A DNA stretch of 64,000 nt. It comes from Agapanthus africanus. Its lineage: Eukaryota > Streptophyta > Magnoliopsida > Asparagales > Amaryllidaceae. The position numbers were made by a program, and so were the translations under genes. Below are positions 33,083-44,927 of the stretch, piece by piece (the first letter of the stretch is position 1; each line of letters begins with the position of its first letter). The notes beneath the pieces are model-generated. The model saw nothing but the letters and a program-made list of their open reading frames with translations. It made no database searches and was not told where the DNA came from. The stretch spans positions 319,472,361 through 319,536,360 of the forward strand of contig JASDDO010000006.1 in NCBI GenBank assembly GCA_030015575.1. Direction: 5' to 3'.

Positions 33083-34868
33083 TGATTGATCGTTTTCTGA
33101 TGTGTAAAATAAACTTGTAAAGAAATTACAATCAAAAACTTATATTGACCGCAATCAAACTACGGTGTCGGATGTAGTTAATGAATGAGTGCGGATCGTC
33201 CACAGGGATTGCACAATTCAATTGTATTTTGATACGTTTGAAATGAAAAGTTAAGCAACAATAAAAGAAAACATGATTCAAGAATGATTTGTATTCAAGT
33301 GTCACTATTCTTTACTCAAGAATCAAGAAACTATAAACAATCAAGAATCGGTTGTTTTGATAATATTTCCAATCAACAATCAAGAATCTAAAAGAGGCTC
33401 GTAGGAATCGATAGGATCGATAGACGTGATGTAATCTAAAGATATCGTGTTCTTGTCCTTCGAAGGATTGATACTAGATCGATGATCATCGACAAGAGTT
33501 AGGGCTTTCTCGTGAAACTAGGGTTTCATCTTATCCCTTGTTCTGTTGTCGATATCATTCACATTCTAGCCTCTAGCAATTTCAAGAAACGATCTTAACT
33601 CCCCCATTTTGAACGATGTCAATCAAGAAAGCATCGAAACAAAATGGGTTGTCGGTTCTTGAACTTGCTAGGGTTTACAAAACTTGTAGGAATCAAGAAT
33701 CGATTAAAGCTATGTTACATCATCTTTCTATTGACCGTCTCGACTCCTCGACGAGCGGAGTTTTATTCACACATCACCACACATAAAAGATTCACAGATT
33801 GTAAAGATATCATGATGCGGAAATTAAAGAAAACAAGATAAAAGAATATCACCTTTATTGATCTCAACAATTTTGATTACATTTGCTTCAAGAACTACAA
33901 GAAGAAGAATCTAGATTGTTGATCGGGCGTCGCTCGGCTTCATGAGTCGTGGATTGGCTCGGATCGCTTGCTCCGTTGAAGATCGGCTCCGCTCCTAAAG
34001 GTTGTCGGGCTTCTTGCTTAATGGGTACTCGGGATTCTTGATTTCAATTGGAATTAGGGTTAGGGTTTCCTACAAGCCCTGTCACTAGACTTGAGGAAGA
34101 AGGAGATGAAGAAAGGGATAGATTCACTAATTGGATGAATAATTCCCAAGGTTGAATAATTTTTGGATCATGAGCTTAGGGTCTTATTTATAGAACTCCC
34201 AAACCCTAGGTTTAAGTTTGAATTTCCCTTTCCCTCCAAAAGTTTGTTGAGGAGTTTCTAGAAGGAGTTTGTTAGGAGCTAGCTTAGGGTTTAAGCTAGG
34301 ATTAATTAAGCTTTAGAAACCCTTGTTTGCTGATCTGGTAGAAACCTCTGGAGTCTTCTGGAAAATGTCATACTTTTATGAACTGTAGCCACTGAGTCAG
34401 GAGTTTTGCACTAAAATTGAGGCTCCAATTCCCTGAACCCACCGCGGATCCGCGGCCTTAGCAAGCTCCTGCCGCGGATCCGCGGCTCCTTGATGGGCTT
34501 GGCCTTTGAGTATTTTGGTGTGGTCTTTTACTGTAGTGTGGGTCTTCATCTGATATGTTGAATTGCAATTACTCCTTTGTATTGGTACCAGATTTGAATT
34601 TAGTGAGTTTACGAGCGGTGTAATGGTCGAGCAAGCTTCTCTTTTCCTGCACAGACTTCGAAACACGGGTTGCGATATATAGAAAATATGCCATGTAATG
34701 AAATGCAGTCAATTTCCCTAGAAATGCCGGTTTTAAGGTCGAATACATGTAATCTGATATTTTGCGACCGATTTGCTAATATGTGAATTATGAATACCGT
34801 ACACTTCTATATGGATGCAAATGATAAGGAAATTGCCGGTTAAAATATGCAATATTTTCGACTGATCA
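33083..34868 (-). repeat. Element C 5' LTR
   Basis: 1786 bp, nearly identical to 25839-27624. TATA box on the minus strand from 34185-34192 and GC palindromes at 34442-34486. It is followed by TSD GCTGT at 34869-34873, after which D's gag resumes. Confidence 0.93.
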
Positions 34869-34873
34869 GCTGT

Positions 34874-36745
34874 CCTCCAAGATCTATAAAGTATGGCGGC
34901 AGGTCCGGAACTCAGTGGTTGATCAAGATTACCCTCGCCGACAAAAAAGGGCGAAGGTTCAACAAGAAGAAAGCCATCCTACCAAGCCACGAAAAGCTAT
35001 CTGGATGCCCACCGTGACAGCCCCCTCAACTTTGACCGCTCATAAGAAGAGAAGGCCGGAGAAGATCCCCGTGCCTGCGACAAATGTCAAAGGCACTGAG
35101 CCCAAACGCTCTAAGTCTGGGGGCATGGTGGTGTATACCATCTACATGGCATCCGGGAAGGAGGATGGCCGCGCTTCTACGGGCCACCGATCACTCACCC
35201 GATCTATCACAAGAGCTCAGGAACAGCAACAGCAGAAGCTTCAGGAGATGCTGACTGCGATGGCCGCACTCACCGGACCAAAAGAAAGCCCGGAGGCATC
35301 ATCGGAGCAGCGTTATGAACAAGAAACCGATGTTGACTTCCTTCGCAGGGTCCTCGAAAAGAAGGACAAAGAAGCCGCGGAGCAAGCGGCTAACATAAAG
35401 CGAATGGCACTTCTCTTCCAAGACATGGTCGGGATGATGATACAGCTGGAGCCTCCAGCCGAAGATCCTCCAGTGATAATTGAAGATGACAGAGGAGAAA
35501 CATCGAATCCTCTGCCGGCTCTGTCAACAGCCAAGGAGGAAACTATTTCCAAAGCTGCCCTGGATGACTATATTGCTCAGCAAATAAGAGTTCACCAGGC
35601 AAATGAAGCGGCTGGCCAAGTCGTGAAAACTGGGCGACCATACCCAGGCTGGTATGATCAGATAAAGTACCCGTCGGGCTACACAATCCCCAAATTCCAC
35701 GTATATAAGGGGACAGGCAATCCCCACCAGCACGTCGCCCAGTTCAGAGCTCTGTGCGGCAACACCAGGGGCGATGATAAGCTTTTGCTCCGTCAATTCG
35801 TCGGTAGCTTGTCGGAAACGGCGTTTGAGTGGTACTCCGAACTTCCAAACGACTCTGTCAAAACTTTCGCAGAAATGGAGTTATTGTTCACCCAGCGATT
35901 CGCGAGCGCAAGTGAACGCACCCCGATAACAGCATTGATCAATGCAAGGGTGAAGCCGGGCGAAACCTGGGTTCAATACGTAATCCGATGGCGAAATCTG
36001 TGGTCAAAATGCGAACAGCGCATCGAGGAAGCACCAGCAGTGGGCATGTTCATGGGCACCCTAGACCCTCATGCAACTATTTCACAGTTCATGATGTTCT
36101 TCAAACCGACCACGTTCCAAGCTTTAATCGACAAGTTAGCCCAGATGGACCAGATGGGTCATAGACCGTCTCCTCCGAAACCGGAACCGCGGAACGAAAA
36201 GGGTAAAGGGAAGGCGACCTTCATTGCGAACACCCAACAACAGCCTAGCGCTCCAAGACTAACGGATCAATTGGAGGAAAGACGGCGCTATTACAATGAG
36301 AAAATGAAGCACCCTTACTCATTCCCGCAGGATAAAACGAAGAGGCTGTTCGAGCTGGCGGTGCGCAACAGGCTCATCAATTTGCCAAATCCAAGGCGAC
36401 CACCGCAACCCAACGAAGTGAATAATCCCAATTATTGCCCTTACCACCAAACGGTAAGCCATCCAATCAAAAATTGCTTCATCTTTAAAGGATGGATCGA
36501 GGATTAGTACTAACAGGGCAAGTTCGCGCTGTCCGAAAAGTGGAAAGTGATCCCACCACAACCGCATACTCCTAAGAAGATGGACACACCGAGCGCAAGG
36601 TGCCCTTTTATTGAAGAAGCTCCATGGGAGGTGGCCCTTTCGGCCAAAACTAAAAGGATGCTGAATGATCTCCAGACATGTCCGGCGATCCCATGGAAGA
36701 ATCCACTGGAACCTGAGATCATCGAAGGAATGTTGAAGCTACGCC
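34874..36745 (+). pseudogene. Element D: gag, capsid and first CHHC knuckle
   Basis: Includes a basic region, a helical stretch EKKDKEAAEQAANIKRM, the acidic IIEDDRGETSN, then GRPYPGWYDQIKYPSGYTIP and the Gag core HVAQFRALCGNTRGDDKLL, FVGSLSETAFEWYSELPNDS and FTQRFASASERTPITALIN. YCPYHQTVSHPIKNCFIFKG is the first CHHC knuckle. Gag would build the particle. It is the best preserved part of D, although the element is broken overall. The right edge is the insertion of E (TSD ACGCC, 36741-36745). Confidence 0.85.
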
Positions 36746-38971
36746 TGCAGGGTTCCTAGGCACACTAGTGAGGTCTCCCAAGCCATCAACCATGGCAATT
36801 GCAAAAATTATGGTGCCTACAAACCCTAAACTACGGATCGATAACTAGATTTCTAGGCGAACAATGAACTAGTTAACAATTAACTACAAGATACGGAAAT
36901 ACAACCTTTGTAGATCCGGTCCTCCACCTCCACGGCTCCGCAACGAGGTCGTCTCCGCTGTCCAAATCAAATCCGGGCTCTAGAGTCGGCTTCGTCGGAG
37001 AATGGGCAAGCTAGGTCGTCGATGTCCATGCCGAAGATGATCTACGTCGAAGCATCGATGAATCAAGCTCCACCTTCACCAAGTCATGAAACTTGTGAAG
37101 GAAACACACTCTACTACTTGGCAAGAGGTAGAGGATGAAGAAATAGGAAGTGGGTAGACTTTAGAATTGGATTTCTCACTCATTTCCAACAATCACCATT
37201 GATGGACCTTGCTTTTCTTCACTTGAAGAATGAAGAAGAAGAAGAAAGATATTATGATAAGTTAATAGAAAAAGAAAAGAAAATGAATTCTTATCATAAT
37301 TCTAACCATGGTCAAGTGTAGAGAATGAATCATGGTTAGTGTGAATGGTTAGGGTTAAGGATGAGATAAGTATGGTTGACTTTATCAAAGCTTCATGAAG
37401 CTTCAACTAAACTCCAAATCTAGCAACCATTCTTTTCTCTTTTCCTTTTATTTTCCAAAGTGAATAAACAAATAAATAAATGAATAAATAAGTAATGAAA
37501 ATAAAACCCTAACCATTCTTTTAACCATGGTTTATTCTTTGCACTTAACCAAGTAAACTTGTATCATCAAACATGATACAATCAAGTGCACAAAATCATA
37601 TCGCATATGTAATGTGCACACCCGAGCGAGAAAATCCATCTTAAGTAAACCGATACTAGTTGATGCAAAGCAATATATCAAATATATAAATATGCATTAA
37701 ATCATTAAATCAACACTTGATTCAATGATCCGGTCATGCGCACATAACCGACTGGTATCTTATATATCGGCTTATCGAATCAACGCTTGAATCGATAACT
37801 AGGTTATATCGCATACAACCATTCGATATATTTATCGCGAGAATAGAATACGGTATCACATACACGCATTATTTTCGGTCCCGCACATATCTCATATGCG
37901 CTCCTATTTCGTTTCGCTTGAGCCAGGAAACCTCTGTGTAGGACTCTAAAGACTCGTCAATACGCCGGCAGCGGATGATGATCATATCAAACATCCACAA
38001 GCCGCAAGCGGTCTGCTAAACATAACGGCCACCCGGGTATTGAGCGATCTGAAGATCGACGAGCAAGCCCGCTCACACTCCAGTGAATCCGACCAGTAAC
38101 ACTACCGTACAGTCCGGTCTGATCGTCTGATATGTCGCATATCTTGCCTAGGGGTGGTAAACGTCAGACCCCAATAGCTCAATAAGTTGTGTCGATATGA
38201 GGTCTATAACTGTTCGAGAAACTACTGGTAACACTTACCAGTAAATCTCAGCAACCCTGGCCAGGGATTTCCTGTTATAGCCAATCGAACACAGCGCAAC
38301 ATCAACCCCCTATACCGGGAGAGACGAATCCCCTCCTATCGCTCATTGCCTCCATGTGACTCGGGACTGTACCCAAAAACCACCGTTTTGCATGCCCTCT
38401 TGGACGTGGTAAGATGGAAATCAAAGCACAGTGGGAACCACACAAGACTCTATGACGATCTCGGGTCAACAGACTACTCTGTACCAGTGTCACCAGAGAA
38501 CTGCCATCTAACGTGAGGTATAATACCATCTGGGAGTTCTCGGCGAGTCCGTCCAGTGTACCCAGTCTCTACTGAGCACCCGTATATCATCTCTGATGTC
38601 AAACACCGATGGATATGGGATCATCCATCGCCCCATCTGTATGGGTCGAGAAGGTATACGCTAGTCTACTCTGGTATATCGATGCCCCCGTCTCGATACA
38701 CCCACGACTAGGGACTTTGAAGGATGTACTTATGGACTACCATGTCCCCACTAGTATGATCCGCATCATAGTCCAGGTAGTCAAGTACAGATCCTAAGGG
38801 CTTTACCAACATGTAACAGAGAGACAAACAGTATACACGTTAAGGTAAAGTGTAACCAGATAGCATACTATCATGTCGAGCAAGAAAGTCCTCCCTATAT
38901 ATGTCCCAGCATCCACTACAATATACATCCTATGTATAGTAATGGCCTCTAGGGCATACATATAACTAACA
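36746..38971 (-). repeat. Element E 3' LTR
   Basis: 2226 bp, nearly identical to 44928-47151. It contains an AATA-type microsatellite near 37473-37500. Relatives of parts of it occur in the solo LTR at 21545-23703. Confidence 0.92.
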
Positions 38972-38985
38972 ATCTCCCACTTGCA
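38972..38985 (-). other. Polypurine tract of element E
   Basis: The minus strand reads CAAGTGGGAGAT just before the TGTTAG LTR start, the usual Copia Angela arrangement. Confidence 0.8.
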
Positions 38986-41789
38986 CTAGGGCCATCTGTA
39001 GCAGTGGTTTGAAGTATCTCATATTCCAACCATCCCATAAAAGTCTCTCTCTGGGAACAGGCCTTTGTGAGTGGATCCGCTTTGTTGTCCTCTGAGTCTA
39101 CTCTCCTAACCTCGATCTCCCTGGAGATCAACCATCTCCATGATCAAGTGATACTGCCTTAGAATATGTCTGGATCACTGATGGGACCTTCGTTCCTTGG
39201 CATAAGCCACAACTCCATTGTCACACAATGGGAGGAACATAGTTCATCTCATGAACCATTATACACCCAAACAGCTTCTAGGGTAGCATCTTAAGTAGCG
39301 ATGTATCGTGCCTTTATCGTCTAGTTTGTCACGGTATCTAGCTTGGAACTCTTCCATCATACCGTCCCTTTACTGAGGGTAAAGACAATGCCTGTGACTG
39401 ACACTCAGTCGTCTTTATCACCCTGGAACACTTCCAGTGATTCTCCCTAGGATCGATTGATACCATCTCACTACAACTAGTGAGAATCCTAACATCCAAT
39501 TAAATCTATCTCATAGATCCAAAATCCAGGATTTAGTAGGTATCACTTTAATCCTGTATGGAGAATCATTGTGATAAGCGGAGATTGATCGAGCGTAGCA
39601 TAGGAAACTCCTTCCCTATCAAGAGTATGTCATCCACGTACTCTACGAGGATCGTCCAACCCATAACTCCCTACTACCTTCTTGTTTATACAAGGTTCAT
39701 CTACCATTTTGATGATGTCAACTTCTTTGACTAACACATCAAAACAGACGTTCCAACTCCGCGATGCCTGCTTTATCCTATAAAACATCTTGCACACGTT
39801 TCCGCTGCTCCCACTGTCTACGAAGCCCTCTGGCTGTGTACTTATAGACGCACTCTTCTAAATCATCATTTAGAAAAGCAGTCAAGACACCCAACCACCA
39901 GATATCGTAGTCATGGTATGTAGCCGTGGTAAGTAGGATCTGGATGGACTTAAGCATAGATCCTTGAAAAGGTTTCATCATGATCCAAGCCTGGTCAATG
40001 AAGAAAACCTTTAACAAGTCTAGCTTTGAAAGTCTCAACTTTTCCATCTACACCAAGTAGTCTTCTCAAGATATACTTGCTCCTGATGGGGATTTAACCC
40101 TTCAGATATAGCAACCAAAGTCCATACTTTGTTGGTGTATAAGGATTCCATCTCAGATCGCTAAGCATCCAGCCATTCTTACAGAGTCTTACTCTCGATG
40201 GCCAGCTCGAAACTAGTTGGGTCATCATCTCATGATGTAATCCTCGCTCCCACTGTCATAGAGAAATCGAAGTATCTCTCAGGTGGGTGAGGAACCCTAC
40301 TAGATCGGCGGAGAGGCTGAGGTTCGTTGGTATCTACTGAATCCTTTGGTTCTACCAAATCATCTACTGTTGTTTGTATAGCTGGAACCTTTCCAGTTTT
40401 ACATAACAGATCTTGCCTCGAGCTTGTCCGGATTTTGCTTTTAGACATAGGCCGGACAACCCCAAATCTTAACTAACTTAAGATATGGGCTCTTCCCTTT
40501 CCATATCACATATGAAGTGGTAGGCAACTGATTTGATTCGAACCCTATTCAATAGGTATGCAGCTTCTCAAGCGCATAACACCCTAAAGGATATAGGTAA
40601 CTCAGTGTTACTCATCATAGAGCACACCATATCAAATAGGGTGTATCTGCTCCGCCCCGATATACCATCGTGCTATGGTGTATACGGAGGAGTAATGCTG
40701 AGAGAGAATCTCATTCTCCTTTAGAATAGTCCAGGATTTCCGTGCTCAAGTATTCTCCTCCTTGATCACATCAAAGGACATAATACTTATACCCATATTT
40801 TGGTTCTCTACTTCTAACTTATATTCTGTGAATATCTCAAAGGTTCGGACTCATGTTTCAGCAGGAACATATGACTGAATCTTGAGAGATTATCAGAGAA
40901 CGTAATGAAGTATAAAGAACCAGTCTTGGCATATGTAGACAGGGGACCTACATATATCAACATGTATCAGTCCCAAGAGTTTATTAACTCTTTCTCTGTT
41001 TCCAATAAACAGAGCTGTGGTCATCTTATCTTTGTGACATGACTGGCGAGTTTCACAAGATGTAAATTCAAACTGATTTAAATATACATCTTATGTAACT
41101 CTAGCCAGTCGGGTCGCATTGATCTGACCTAGTCTACAATACCTCAAGAAGGATTTGTTCATTTCTGAAACTCTTCCTCTTGTGTGTGTTCCATATACTA
41201 AGAACTGTAGTTTGATTTAGAACAATAATGCTTTTAGATAACGTGCCTGAACCGATCAACTTTGATATAGGAAATATTCAAAACATTATCCAACAATACA
41301 AAATTATATCCTTTCTTTTCTATCAAAGAGAGTGATATGATTTGGTATATCAGGTTCGGTATCTAATAACATTCGTTCAGAATCAATGTATTTGTAATAC
41401 AGGGTGACAGTGACCGACAGACTTGGCTGCAACTCTTGCCCCGTTTTCTGCCTCATGAAACTTATCACCCGTTCTCAGTTCTCTACCTTTCTGTAGCCCT
41501 ATGTAACAGATTACATATCTGGGATCCTGATCTGGTATCACATACCCAGGACGCGGAGGATACTGAGAAACAGTTCTGTATAACGAACACACCCGAAGAT
41601 GATGCATCGGCATGCCCTCTCTTCGTTTGGGCGGCACGGGAAATCTGGTATTCCCCAATTTCCTGCTCTGTCTTATAACAATTATAAGTTGGAGCGGGAC
41701 CAACGTTCCCCAGCTCAGTATAACAAGCGGGTTCGGTCAATAATCCGTATTATTATCTTGATTAAGGCGTGATATGGTCGCTACCAGGA
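38986..41789 (-). pseudogene. Element E: decayed Copia gag-pol remnants
   Basis: Only fragments are recognisable on the minus strand. Near 40230-40450 is PLRRSSRVPHPPERYFDF, the linker typical before Copia RT. Near 39778-40047 are ATYHDYDIWWLGVLTAFLND and LEECVYK, from RT. Near 39000-39130 is VRRVDSEDNKADPLTKA, from the end of RNase H. Gag, protease and integrase are not readable. The stretch is far shorter than an intact Copia gag-pol and has many breaks. Confidence 0.75.
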
Positions 41790-44700
41790 GAGAGAGAGAA
41801 GAAAACACTCAGCGTGCGCTCTGTCAAGAATAGATTGGTTATTATTTTATCTAATCAGGATGGCTCCCACTGCTTTTTATCAAATCTTCCTTCAAACCCT
41901 AAAAGGAAAGACTAGCCGGGATTAATTACACACTACAAGTTCGCCAATCTTTCAGCCAGGCCAGTGTCGGTACTTTGAGGGAGGTCCCCCGTGCTTTCGC
42001 ACGAACCTAATTAATGTAAACCTCATTTTCCCAGAGGCGTAACCTCGTTAACACCTTTCTAGACACCTACTTGATCGGCTAATTGTAATGTATAAAACTC
42101 TCCCAGGAGTAACACTTACTCGCAGCGGGTATCGGGATCCAACTATCTCATAGAAGGTATGCAATCTCATTGCAAATTTCAACACTTGAAATTCCCGATA
42201 ATATTTTGCCCCTAACGTGCTATGACCTTGACGAAAGCCAACAAACCATAGCCCGCTAGTCAAGTTCAACCCGTACATTTCTTGATCGAATTAAACCCAC
42301 CCGCACGACCCTTGACGAAAGCCAACAAAGCCGCACGACTACCCTAATCCAATCGCATCGTATGCTAGCAGATAAGCAGCATATAGCTACCGCACACTGC
42401 ACCTTGACGAAAGCCAACAAATGCAGCACGAATACTATATACAACTTATCTGAAATGACGGAGGGCTATGACAGGTTTTTCTGAAAACCTATTGCGTAAT
42501 GAACTTGATATCGTTGTAGGATCGAATGAATTTTGAAATGGAGTGTTTTTGAGGCTTTTCTAGTTTTGCTAAAGGAATCACTCCCGGTGAAGGGATCGTC
42601 GGTCCTTTCCTCGTCGAATGAGGTGCGGGATATATCATATATATCACTATGCAAAGCAAAAACACTTGCAAGCAATCAAAAGACAAACCGAGTGTGTAGC
42701 ATCTGCCAGTTATTGCTAAAGGAGTCACTCCCGGTGAAGGGATCTCGGTCCTTTCCTCGTCGAATGAGGTGCAGGATATATCACATATACCGCTATGCAA
42801 AGCAAGAACTGTAGCTACCTGTTTTTATTTTGAAATTCGATTCTACAACATCTTAGGTTTCTTTTAATTTCATTAATCACATTAATGAAGTCCCATCATT
42901 TAAGTACCTAAACATCATAGATAGATATGACGTACACTTATGCCATCCGCATTCGCCTCGATGTCCCCTCGTGCACCGTTAGGTTAGGTAACTAACGGCA
43001 GAGCGGGGCAGGGCTAGCGCGGGTGTAAAACATAAGTAACGTCTATATAATATATCATATATACTATATACTGTATCTATCAGAGAACATCACATGATCA
43101 CATCACAGATATCGCAGCAGAAGAATCATATGAAATATTGGATATACTAGGACGTCCGTGTTTTCAATACGAGCCAGTATAAAACACGGATTCCACGGTC
43201 GTGATGAATAGCCAAACCCACACCCCTAGACCCCTACGAGAGCGGCAAGCAACCCTACCAATTCTGGAGTTAGGAGACCCGGACTCGACTCCTCGAGTTG
43301 TTCTCCCACTGGACTCCAGAACCCGGTTACTTGTGCTCCCCTCCTTGGGTCTATCCTAGTGCAGAAAAGTAAATAATATACAACAGGTGACAACTCCCGC
43401 AACCTGGAAGCGCCCCAATAAAAGAATATTACATACAAGTTTTTACATGAATGAAAATGAAAAACACTCATCTCACATAAAAACCCCCGGCTATTCAAAC
43501 ACGACGATCCAATATAACATATCCAGCAACACATAACATCACATGTCATCAACGTAAGTAAATATGTCCATCCCAATTGTCGTTGACATATAGCAACGAA
43601 ACCGGCGATATCACATATTACACTTACGGTCACAGAAAAGAAAGTGTAAAACTACAACAGTTGGAATCCGCAACCTCCTCAGACATCACATGCCTGACCA
43701 AATGAATTACTTAGACATCGCATGCCTAACAATTATAAACCCCGCATTTTAGTCTCAAAATCGAAAACTCTTTTCAATATCAAGTCGGGCAATTCAACAA
43801 GATTCCCGACATCCTGATCGAATGCTCGTCGCAAACTTTAGTAGACGGCCGCACCCCTGATACCGTCGACGAAGTGCACCAAGGCGGAACACCGCTACCG
43901 CGAGCACCCGAACGGATGCTTTCGGCGACGGGGTTCTCCTACAGTCACTTGGTCGGGGCTATGGAGCGAGGCTGTCTATTAAGTTTATCCGGCGAGTATC
44001 CGCGTACGCTACGTGATTGCGACGGACTTTTGATCACATCAAAATTCCGTAGCAACCGATCAAGTGAGACTGAACTGCTACGTTTATAACATTCATTCAG
44101 TTATCTCATAACTATTGTGAATTCCAATTATTGTATCCCATTCCAGATAAACAGAAAATGTTAAACTTTTCGATCGAACATTCGAACACCCAAGTTTTCC
44201 CGATACAGATCAACACATGAAACTAGTCTAACAACATTCAGTTCGTACCTCAGTACCAACGGTCCAGCCGTAGAAGGGTCAAGCCAACGCCTCACATGTG
44301 GCACGCCGTACTGCCCCAAACCCGAAGGTTCAAAGGGCAGTTCAAGACGGTCACATAATCGAGTTAAGGTTTGTGTCTTCTAGAGGGACCATCGCGTTAC
44401 TTGCACTACTTAGAACGTCGTTAAACTACGGAAAAATCCAACACTTGGAAATTTCCCGACAGGGGAAAAGTTGGGTATTTATATCCGGTCGAACTTTTTA
44501 ACATATTCTAAAATTTATCCGGAAAGCCACACAGACAAAATTTGATACCCAATCGAAATACCGAATCCCCAAATCAACTCAGAAAAATTCAACTCTTGAA
44601 AATATATTAAAAATACGCAGGAATACCAGCACAGCACTATATGAATTACTGTAGAAATTAGGATGTCAGAAACGACAAAATGGCCGCGCTTGCGCCGCAC

Positions 44701-44913
44701 GAGCCAGGCTCGTGCCGCGGAAGCGCGGCGCACTGTTTGAATTAGGCAGCCGAATTTTGCAGTCTTTCTTAGAATTTCCTGCTGATTTTTATGAATATTT
44801 TTAATATTGAAAATCCCAGATTTTAAAAATTGTACAGAGAGCAACTTTGAATCGGGGTTTCGGGTTCGTTCGGACTTCAATTTCCGTCTGGACTTCGCCT
44901 AAGGCTCTAGCTA
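41790..44913 (-). other. Element E: long non-coding leader shared with F
   Basis: About 3.1 kb separates the PBS from where gag would start. It matches F's leader at 17424-18641 (E 41790-43225) and at 63033-63737 (E 43230-43935), so the long leader is a family trait. A 47-bp near-perfect inverted repeat lies at 44683-44729. No convincing ORF is present. Confidence 0.65.
44683..44729. repeat. GC-rich inverted repeat in E's leader
   Basis: Arms of 23 bp (44683-44705 and 44707-44729) are separated by one base and mismatched at about two positions. The arms contain GCCGCGCTT and CACGAGCC. Located about 185 bp from the PBS in the leader RNA, it could be a packaging or dimerisation hairpin; this is inference. 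Confidence 0.7.
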
Positions 44914-44926
44914 GGCTCTGATACCA
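44914..44926 (-). other. Primer-binding site (initiator tRNA-Met) of element E
   Basis: The minus strand reads TGGTATCAGAGCC one base from the 5' LTR, the standard plant Copia primer site. Confidence 0.88.
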
Positions 44927-44927
44927 C

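Larger units (their letters stand above)
25839..34868 (-). mobile_element. Element C: Athila-type element with gag-protease but no pol, 9.03 kb, young
   Basis: Two 1786-bp LTRs flank an internal region with a tRNA-Asp PBS on the right and a GTTTGGGGGTATT polypurine tract on the left, so it reads on the minus strand. TSD GCTGT lies at 25834-25838 and 34869-34873. By eye the LTRs differ at about six positions (0.3%), so insertion was recent. Gag and an Athila-type protease are recognisable, with about one break; no RT, RNase H or integrase is present. It is a non-autonomous member probably moved by a complete Athila relative. Confidence 0.93.

Noticed and set aside
41383-41740. Overlapping ORFs on both strands in E
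   Set aside because: Mutually overlapping frames in decayed Copia DNA, without a recognisable domain.
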